From Solirubrobacteraceae bacterium (lineage in GTDB: Bacteria; Actinomycetota; Thermoleophilia; Solirubrobacterales; Solirubrobacteraceae): DNA of 9,505 nucleotides. A program made the position numbers and the translations under genes. The notes under the pieces were generated by a model that saw only the letters and a list, made by a program, of their open reading frames with translations, was not told where the DNA came from and ran no database searches. This document shows positions 1 through 4,911 of this stretch, piece by piece. The DNA lies in assembly GCA_030151725.1 (NCBI GenBank), contig JASLDD010000226.1, positions 1 to 9,505 on the forward strand. The letters run 5' to 3'. The first letter of the stretch is position 1. The number at the start of each line of letters is the position of its first letter.

Positions 1-50
1 GCCGATCAGAAGTCGGGCCAGGCGGGGTCTGAGCTGCCGATCAGAAGTCG
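1..50. repeat. 15-bp direct repeat at the 3' end of the first gene
   Basis: The 15-mer GCCGATCAGAAGTCG occurs at 1-15 and again at 36-50, so the copies begin 35 bases apart. The second copy contains the last codons and the stop codon of the minus-strand gene that ends at 41. The first copy lies just beyond that stop in a different reading frame. It is probably the footprint of a short tandem duplication. It is not an inverted repeat, so it does not look like a terminator. Confidence 0.6.
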
Positions 51-439
51 CTTGGCGTGATCAGGTCCGCGTCGAGCGCCCGCACGAAGAAGTCGACTTC
101 CTCGGACATGTTGGCGTGGGTCATGCGCCGCAGGTCGCCGAGCAGCGCGCTCGAGCCACGGTCGAGCTCATCGTCGAGCCGTTCCACGGCCGCTTGGTCG
201 AACACGCCCTCGCGCCTTGACTCGCACTCCGGACAACGGAGCACCACCCGCCAGTGGCGGGGACCCTCCTCGGACCAGTCGAGCGGGTAGACCAGCTCGC
301 CGGCGCAGTGGAAGCAGACATGCAGGTGTCCCGGTACGCCGTCGCTTGCCGCCCGCCCGCCATCGGTGTAGACGACGTCGATCTGTTCGCCGCCGGGGAG
401 TGGCTGGTGCGGTGTCTTGGGGTCTTTCTCGGTGTCCAT
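41..439 (-). CDS. small four-cysteine zinc-ribbon-like protein, function unknown
   Basis: This is a 132-residue soluble protein with no signal peptide or membrane segment. Two CxxC pairs are visible, C42/C45 (CFHC) and C69/C72 (CPEC), about 24 residues apart. That is the spacing of a treble-clef or zinc-ribbon site that would hold one zinc ion. The N-terminal 35 residues are polar and probably disordered. The C-terminal part (about 83-128) is acidic and should form helices. The ATG at 437-439 is used, although no strong ribosome-binding sequence precedes it. The gene diverges from tatC across a 149-base gap that could carry promoters for both. I do not recognise the family. A small regulatory or nucleic-acid-binding role would fit the zinc ribbon, but that is inference. 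Confidence 0.75.
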   Translation of the reverse strand: MDTEKDPKTPHQPLPGGEQIDVVYTDGGRAASDGVPGHLHVCFHCAGELVYPLDWSEEGPRHWRVVLRCPECESRREGVFDQAAVERLDDELDRGSSALLGDLRRMTHANMSEEVDFFVRALDADLITPSDF

Positions 440-542
440 GTCGTGTCTCAGTCGTCATCGACCCTCAAAGCCGCGTGCTTTAGCGTCAAGCGGGGTCATG
501 CCCCTGATTGCCCGTGTGGTCGACTACCGAATCCACGCCGGT

Positions 543-568
543 GTGCGCTTGACTGCAAGGTGGCGCAC
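543..568. promoter_or_regulatory. inverted repeat in the tatC upstream region
   Basis: GTGCGC (543-548) and GCGCAC (563-568) form a perfect 6-bp inverted repeat around a 14-base spacer, ending 20 bases before the tatC start. A TTGACT sequence (549-554) that resembles a -35 box lies inside the spacer. The repeat could be an operator or a chance hairpin in GC-rich DNA. Confidence 0.25.
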
Positions 569-581
569 GGGCGGGCAATGG

Positions 582-587
582 TAGGTT
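582..587 (+). promoter_or_regulatory. possible -10 box for tatC
   Basis: TAGGTT fits the TAnnnT pattern of a housekeeping -10 element and ends one base before the first tatC ATG. Transcription would then begin near 594, just before a second in-frame ATG at 598, which would give an almost leaderless message. No good -35 box lies at 17 bases. The TTGACT at 549-554 is too far away (27 bases). Confidence 0.28.
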
Positions 588-588
588 C

Positions 589-1674
589 ATGAGTCCCATG
601 GTCCGCGCGATCCGCACGGTCGAGCATGAAGAGCGCCTCAGCCTCGTGGACCACCTCGAGGAGCTCCGTGCCCGCCTGATCATCAGCGGCGCTGTTCTTG
701 CAGTGGCATTCGGGTTCTGCCTGTGGCAGAACCATGCGCTGCTGAACATCATCAACAAGCCCCTCACCACCCAGACGAAGAAACAGGTCGAAAAGGGTCA
801 GGGAACGGTGGGCCAGGCGGTGCTGGCGCAGAAAGGAGTGCTGAAGGTCGCCGAAGACACGCAGGCGGCGCTCGGCATCCTGGCCAAGCCCGGGAGCGGT
901 GTCTCGTCGGCGGCCCGCAGCCAGCTGAGGCCGCTGCTGACGGCGCTGAAGGGCGATGTGAGCAGGTTGCCGCGCAAGGCCGAAGGCGACAAGCCGGTGA
1001 CGCTCGGGGTGGGCGAGCCGTTTACGACCACGATCACCGTCACGCTGTACTTCGCGCTGATCATCGCGCTGCCCGTGATCCTGTATGAGCTCTACGGCTT
1101 CATCATGCCGGCGCTCAGACCCAGTGAGAGACGCGCCGCCGCGCCGCTGCTGACGGCGGTTCCGTTCCTGTTCATCGCGGGGGTGCTGTTCGGATACTTC
1201 GTGGTGCTGCCGGCCGCGGTGCGCTTCTTCGTGAACTTCAACGCGGGGCAGTTCAACGTGCTGGTGCAGGCAAACCAGTTCTATAGCTTCGCCGCCACGG
1301 TGCTGCTGGCGATGGGCGTTGTGTTCCAGATCCCGGTGCTGATCCTGGGCGCCACCCGCCTCGGTCTCGTGACGCCGCGCCAGCTGCGCAAAAACCGTCG
1401 CTACGCGATCCTCGCCTGTGCCGCAGTTGCGGCGTTCCTCCCCGGCGACGCCATCACGCTGGTGCTCGAGACGGTGCCGCTGTATGTGCTCTATGAGGCG
1501 AGTATCCTTGTGGCAACGTTCATCAAGCCGGTAGGCGAGATGGACGCTGAGGAGAGCGCCGCAGAACGAAGCGCCCGGGATCCAGGGGGAAGTCCGGTGC
1601 AGCAACCCGATGACGACACACAGCCAACTGTGCAGCAGATAATCGATCACGTCGACCAAAAACTGTCGGACTGA
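589..1674 (+). CDS. tatC: Sec-independent protein translocase subunit TatC, enlarged first periplasmic loop
   Basis: TatC is the membrane receptor of the twin-arginine pathway. It binds the signal peptide of folded cargo and recruits TatA/TatB. Family hallmarks are present: the cytoplasmic HLEELR motif (residues 22-27), a first membrane helix at about 30-46, the ALRPSERR loop with E180 (equivalent to E. coli E103), helix pairs through residue 311, and D287 (equivalent to D211). Two things are unusual. About 80 residues (60-140) are inserted in the first periplasmic loop, making the protein 361 residues against about 250 in E. coli. Residue Q247 stands where E. coli has E170, although plastid and cyanobacterial TatC also carry Gln there. 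The C-terminal 50 residues are charged and probably disordered. No tatA is visible nearby. ATG 589 is taken as the start; ATG 598 is possible. The stop overlaps the start of the next gene. Confidence 0.95.
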   Translation: MSPMVRAIRTVEHEERLSLVDHLEELRARLIISGAVLAVAFGFCLWQNHALLNIINKPLTTQTKKQVEKGQGTVGQAVLAQKGVLKVAEDTQAALGILAKPGSGVSSAARSQLRPLLTALKGDVSRLPRKAEGDKPVTLGVGEPFTTTITVTLYFALIIALPVILYELYGFIMPALRPSERRAAAPLLTAVPFLFIAGVLFGYFVVLPAAVRFFVNFNAGQFNVLVQANQFYSFAATVLLAMGVVFQIPVLILGATRLGLVTPRQLRKNRRYAILACAAVAAFLPGDAITLVLETVPLYVLYEASILVATFIKPVGEMDAEESAAERSARDPGGSPVQQPDDDTQPTVQQIIDHVDQKLSD

Positions 1675-2468
1675 TGCTCTTCGATCTGAGAGGTCGCGGC
1701 CGTCGTCGCACGGTCCGGGTCATCTACAGCGCGCTGGCCCTGCTGATGGGCTCGGGACTGGTGCTGTTCGGCGTGGGTAGCTTCGGGGGAGGCGGCGTGT
1801 TGAGCAACCTTTCCAACAACGAAGGCTCCAACAGCGCGAGCTTCTCGAGCCAGATCAAGAAGTACAAGAAGATCACCCAGAAGCAGCCGAGCAACGCCGG
1901 CGCGTGGGAACACCTGGCCGAAGCCACGCTGCACGAAGCCGGCGGCGAAGCCTATGTGACGAGCTCGGGGCTCACGAGCAAGGGCAAGGAACTGTTCGCC
2001 CAGGCCTCGCAGGCGTGGAGCAGCTACATCGCGCTGAACCCGCCCAAGCCCAGCACCAAACTGGCGCAGCTGATGGTGTCTGTATACGGCGAAGAAGGCC
2101 TCAACGAACCGGCAAAGGCCGTAGAAGTGCTGCAGATCGTGGTGGCGTCCAAACCCACCAGCGCGGCCCTCTACTCCTCCCTGGCCGAGTACGCCTACAA
2201 AGCCAAGAACGTGCGCGTGGGCGACCTGGCCTCCGAAAAGGCGGTCAGCCTTGCCCCTTCCGCGCAGCGCGCGCGCCTGAAGGCGGAGCTGGCGGAAGTC
2301 AAGGCCAACCCCAGCGGCGAAAAGACCTACACGACTACGACCAACGGCAAAACCTACGTGGGCAAGCTCAACTCCAAAAAAGAACTCCAGGGCACCGAAG
2401 TCAAATCCACGCCGGCGCCCGCCACGACGAGCACCGCCACGACGACGAGCACGACCAAGAAAAAATAG
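1674..2468 (+). CDS. membrane-anchored TPR-like protein, translationally coupled to tatC
   Basis: This is a 264-residue protein. A basic N-terminus (RGRGRRRTVR, residues 6-15) is followed by one membrane helix (about 16-37) and a Gly/Asn/Ser-rich linker (38-57). Helix pairs resembling tetratricopeptide repeats then run over about 58-200, with LNP and ASKP boundaries typical of TPRs. The tail is Thr/Ala-rich and ends in three lysines. By the positive-inside rule the repeat domain should lie outside the membrane. The start ATG (1674-1676) overlaps the tatC TGA by one base, so translation is probably coupled to tatC. TPR domains bind protein partners, so a role near the Tat translocon or its cargo is plausible but only inferred. 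A general cell-envelope scaffold is an alternative. No catalytic motif is visible. Confidence 0.85.
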   Translation: MLFDLRGRGRRRTVRVIYSALALLMGSGLVLFGVGSFGGGGVLSNLSNNEGSNSASFSSQIKKYKKITQKQPSNAGAWEHLAEATLHEAGGEAYVTSSGLTSKGKELFAQASQAWSSYIALNPPKPSTKLAQLMVSVYGEEGLNEPAKAVEVLQIVVASKPTSAALYSSLAEYAYKAKNVRVGDLASEKAVSLAPSAQRARLKAELAEVKANPSGEKTYTTTTNGKTYVGKLNSKKELQGTEVKSTPAPATTSTATTTSTTKKK

Positions 2469-2479
2469 CTGGAGGGGGT

Positions 2480-3394
2480 ATGGAGGGATCAACCGGGGAG
2501 ACCCAACTCCATCCCGTGCAGCCTCAGCCGGGCCTGGAGGCGTCGCGTTATACGGCTCGACTGCTGATCGGCTGTCCCGATCGCCCCGGCATCGTGGCCG
2601 CTGTGTCCGGGTTCCTGTTCGCCCGCTCGGCCAACATTGTCGACTCCCACCAGTACTCCTCGGATCCGAGCGGCGGCAGCTTCTTCCTGCGCACGGAGTT
2701 CTTCCTGGATGAGCCCTTCGACCGCGAGGAGCTCCAGCGGAGCTTCCAGGCGGAGGTGGCAGAGCGCTTCGAGATGACGTGGGAGATCCGCTGGTGGGGT
2801 GAGCGCCGCCGCCTTGCGATCCTGGTCTCACGCCACGACCACTGCCTGCTGGATCTCCTGTGGCGGGCCCGCCGCGGCGAGCTGGATGCCGATGTCACGG
2901 CGGTCATCTCCAATCATCCGGACCTCGAGGCGGAGACTGTCGCGGCGGGCGTGCCCTTCCATCACGTGCCCGTCGAGCGTGAGCACAAGCAGGTGGCCGA
3001 GCGGGCGATGCTCGAGCAGCTCGACGGCAGCGCCGATCTGCTGGTGCTGGCTCGCTACATGCAGATCCTGAGCGGCGACTTCCTGCAGCGGGTGGGGGTG
3101 CCGGTGATCAACATCCACCACTCCTTCCTGCCGGCCTTCGCCGGAGCAGACCCCTACCGGCGGGCGCGTGAGCGAGGCGTCAAGCTAATCGGGGCCACGG
3201 CCCACTACGTGACCGAGGAGCTGGACGACGGGCCGATCATCGACCAGGACGTCGTGCGCGTGGATCACCGCCAGAGCGCCAAGGACCTCGAGCGCCTGGG
3301 ACGCGACGTCGAGCGGATGGTGCTCGCACGCGCCGTCTCGCTGCACCTGGATGACCGCGTGATCGTGGACGGCCGGCGCACTGTCGTCTTCTAG
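2480..3394 (+). CDS. purU: formyltetrahydrofolate deformylase
   Basis: PurU hydrolyses 10-formyltetrahydrofolate to formate and tetrahydrofolate, balancing one-carbon pools and in some bacteria supplying formate to PurT. The protein has 304 residues, slightly longer than the usual 280-290. An N-terminal ACT-type regulatory domain (about 25-105) opens with IGCPDRPGIVAAVSGFL. The formyltransferase-fold catalytic domain (about 110-304) carries the signature INIHHSFLPAF (210-220) and KLIGATAHYV (235-244). N211, H213 and D249 match the Asn-His-Asp catalytic set of this fold. D223 replaces the basic residue usual before PY in family members such as E. coli PurU (GARPY). The ATG at 2480 follows a strong GGAGG (2471-2475) at short spacing. 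Only 11 bases separate it from the preceding stop, so it probably belongs to the tatC transcript. The reading frame stays open far upstream, but that is antisense-type shadow over the TPR gene. Confidence 0.95.
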   Translation: MEGSTGETQLHPVQPQPGLEASRYTARLLIGCPDRPGIVAAVSGFLFARSANIVDSHQYSSDPSGGSFFLRTEFFLDEPFDREELQRSFQAEVAERFEMTWEIRWWGERRRLAILVSRHDHCLLDLLWRARRGELDADVTAVISNHPDLEAETVAAGVPFHHVPVEREHKQVAERAMLEQLDGSADLLVLARYMQILSGDFLQRVGVPVINIHHSFLPAFAGADPYRRARERGVKLIGATAHYVTEELDDGPIIDQDVVRVDHRQSAKDLERLGRDVERMVLARAVSLHLDDRVIVDGRRTVVF

Positions 3395-3421
3395 GGGGTG
3401 CGCTTGCGGCGGGCGCTTGGG

Positions 3422-3427
3422 TAGAAT
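3422..3427 (+). promoter_or_regulatory. likely -10 box of the tRNA-Lys gene
   Basis: TAGAAT matches the TAnnnT consensus closely and lies 39 bases before the mature tRNA 5' end, giving a leader of about 33 bases. The -35 region is poor: TTGCGG (3404-3409) is only 12 bases away, and the sequence at 17-base spacing is weak. Confidence 0.45.
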
Positions 3428-3458
3428 TGGGCGCACGAGCCGGCTGACCCTCGCCGGT

Positions 3459-3470
3459 GCCCGTACGGGC
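3459..3470. repeat. 12-bp perfect palindrome across the tRNA 5' end
   Basis: GCCCGTACGGGC is a perfect palindrome. Its right half includes the first four bases of the tRNA (GGGC, 3467-3470). In the precursor, the leader GCCC could pair with the tRNA 5' strand in competition with the acceptor stem. It may simply be chance or a leader hairpin. Confidence 0.5.
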
Positions 3471-3539
3471 CGTTAGCTCAACCGGCAGAGCAGGGGCCTC
3501 TTAAGCCCAAGGTTGCAGGTTCGATTCCTGCACGGCCCA
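3467..3539 (+). tRNA. tRNA-Lys (anticodon CTT)
   Basis: A full cloverleaf can be drawn. The acceptor stem GGGCCGT (3467-3473) pairs with ACGGCCC (3532-3538), with discriminator A at 3539. The D stem GCTC/GAGC surrounds an AACCGGCA loop. The anticodon loop CTCTTAA (3498-3504) has CTT at 3500-3502. The T stem GCAGG/CCTGC (3515-3519 and 3527-3531) surrounds TTCGATT. The top pair of the anticodon stem is a G-A mismatch (3493 with 3509); the other four pairs are Watson-Crick. CCA is not encoded. This tRNA reads AAG lysine codons, which are frequent in GC-rich genomes. Confidence 0.95.
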
Positions 3540-3551
3540 TTCTCCTGACGA

Positions 3552-3579
3552 CGGTCGAACCGACCGAATCCCTTCGGGG
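3552..3579 (+). terminator. possible terminator after tRNA-Lys
   Basis: Two small hairpins follow each other: CGGTCG-AAC-CGACCG (3552-3566, six perfect pairs) and CCC-TTCG-GGG (3570-3579, a UUCG tetraloop). A modest T-rich stretch (TGTTTATT) appears about 10 bases later, not directly after the stem. The position 12 bases behind the tRNA fits transcript termination, but there is no classical U-tract. Confidence 0.4.
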
Positions 3580-3653
3580 GCTGGGGCCGTGTTTATTACA
3601 GGGCACGAGGAATGTTCGGCTAATCGAGGCGCTACTGGCTGACTGGTGGGTGC

Positions 3654-4181
3654 TCAGACTGTCTTGCCTTGGGCGATCGGGATGAGCGCCTTGTACGCGG
3701 TTTCGCACACGGAGCTTGCGGTTTCGAGTTCTTCCACTTCAGTTGTCCCGATCTGACCTCTGCCGTGGTGGGCTTCGAGTTCGCTCTCGACCGTTTCGAC
3801 CGCGTCTGTGGCCTCGGCCACGTCCGACCAGTCCTTCTCGGGCAAGTTGCCGGCCAGCAGCTTGCGTTCTTCCTGGCCGACACGGCTGACGAACGTGTGC
3901 TCGCGAAAGCTGGCCAAGTCGTATTCGCGCAATGCGATCATCTGCTGCAGGCGGTCGGCGTCGATGTGGTATTCGGAGATGAGCAGGCGTACGACCGCCT
4001 CAGCGGCAATACGCTCGCGTCTTTCTTCCTGCCCGATCTGCTTGTTCTGGATCGACCTGCTGGTCAAGTAGGTGATTCCCCCGCCGATCAGCGACCCCGC
4101 AAGCGCCGCGATTGCGGCGATGATCGCCACCGTTACGCCTTCGGGTAGGCGGTGCTTTGGCTCCTCAGTAGCGGCAGCCAT
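3654..4181 (-). CDS. single-pass membrane protein with charged helical domain, function unknown
   Basis: This 175-residue protein begins with a short cytoplasmic tail. One Ala/Ile/Gly-rich membrane helix follows (about 15-40), then a charged helical region (about 43-115) with QEERRERIAAE and later Glu-rich stretches suited to a coiled coil. The last 60 residues are acidic. There is no cleavable signal peptide. The ATG at 4179-4181 lies inside the end of the upstream secreted-protein gene, giving a 17-base overlap in a different frame. The two genes are therefore probably co-transcribed and translationally coupled. I do not recognise the family. Architecture and context suggest an envelope partner of its neighbours, which is inference. 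Confidence 0.75.
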   Translation of the reverse strand: MAAATEEPKHRLPEGVTVAIIAAIAALAGSLIGGGITYLTSRSIQNKQIGQEERRERIAAEAVVRLLISEYHIDADRLQQMIALREYDLASFREHTFVSRVGQEERKLLAGNLPEKDWSDVAEATDAVETVESELEAHHGRGQIGTTEVEELETASSVCETAYKALIPIAQGKTV

Positions 4182-4905
4182 GGATCACGGCGCGCCTGGC
4201 GACGCCTATCTCCACTTCGAGGCGTCTACGCGCCGAGTTCGATCCCTCGCGAGCGTACTCCCTCTCGAGTTGCCGATAGCTGCGCGAGGCGGTAGCGCAA
4301 GCGCGGGCCTCGTCTACGGGCACGGCCGATTCTTTCGAGGGCGCGGTGCACGTTTTGATTGGTTCTCCGTTGGGGGTGGGAGTGGTTGTGCAGCTTTCCC
4401 GTGCCTGTTCGGGTTCCTGCAGCGTGAATACATATGCGGCGCTCGCGCATTGAGCCCCAGAAGGATCTTGTTGAACCCTCAGGTAGTAGTCGGATGAGGT
4501 TTCGTCTTCCGGGGTGTACACGATGAAGGGCTCGATTTCCCTTGTGGTAGAGGCGATTTCGCCCAGTGCAAGCCCATGCGCGTCGATCAGGGTCATGCGT
4601 ACCGGACAGGAGCGCGTCCTGCCCCACAACCTGACACGCACTCGCTCGACCTGGCCGGCTTCCAGCTCGTACCAAGTCTGCTGCACGGGCGCGAGCTGGT
4701 CGCGGTAGCTGACTCCGTTCTTGAGTGCCGTCGCCGCGGCTCTGGTTGCGCCCCCGGCCGGACCGGTTGAGCCGCTGGCGCGCGCCGTCGGTGCGACCGA
4801 GGCGATCAGAAGAAGGCCGGGCAGGATGCCCACCGCGGGCATACCAAGCACTCGGAGGCCGGCTCGCCAGGCCCGCCCCGCCCCCTGGGCAATAGTTCCA
4901 GCCAC
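4165..4905 (-). CDS. secreted six-cysteine protein, probable beta-sandwich domain
   Basis: This is a 246-residue protein if it starts at GTG 4903-4905. A basic n-region (RAWRAGLR), a hydrophobic core (about 22-40) and an ARA-S cleavage site (residues 41-44) form a signal peptide. The mature part begins with a strand-rich region (about 65-165; QTWYELEAGQVERVRVRLWG, then FIVYTPED and YYLRVQQ) resembling secreted pre-peptidase-C-like or carbohydrate-binding sandwiches in style. It ends in a charged helix. Six cysteines in the mature part could form three disulfides, as expected outside the cell. Alternative starts are GTG 4968, which would make an unusually long n-region, and ATG 4842, which would remove the basic residues. 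Its 3' end overlaps the next minus-strand gene by 17 bases, and it diverges from the large gene starting near 4912. The function is not recognised. Confidence 0.7.
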   Translation of the reverse strand: MAGTIAQGAGRAWRAGLRVLGMPAVGILPGLLLIASVAPTARASGSTGPAGGATRAAATALKNGVSYRDQLAPVQQTWYELEAGQVERVRVRLWGRTRSCPVRMTLIDAHGLALGEIASTTREIEPFIVYTPEDETSSDYYLRVQQDPSGAQCASAAYVFTLQEPEQARESCTTTPTPNGEPIKTCTAPSKESAVPVDEARACATASRSYRQLEREYAREGSNSARRRLEVEIGVARRAVIHGCRY

Positions 4906-4911
4906 AACACA

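Noticed and set aside
492..504. GGGG-TCATG-CCCC mini hairpin as a riboswitch or attenuator
   Set aside because: A four-base stem in GC-rich DNA is expected by chance, and it lies too far from tatC for a clear role.
496..1659. 387-codon open frame antisense to tatC
   Set aside because: It is rich in Arg, His and Gln, as expected for the complement of GC-rich coding DNA, and tatC on the other strand is certain.
1904..2479. Upstream in-frame extension of purU
   Set aside because: The frame is open, but it overlaps the TPR gene and reads as Arg/Gln-rich shadow. PurU homology begins after ATG 2480, which has a GGAGG in front.
1647..2831. 394-codon open frame antisense to the TPR gene and purU
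   Set aside because: It spans two well-supported plus-strand genes and has a Gly/Arg-rich shadow composition.
3478..3708. Minus-strand open frame containing GRAGIEPATLGL
   Set aside because: This peptide is the well-known artefact of translating a tRNA gene on the wrong strand. It overlaps tRNA-Lys and has no gene-like features.
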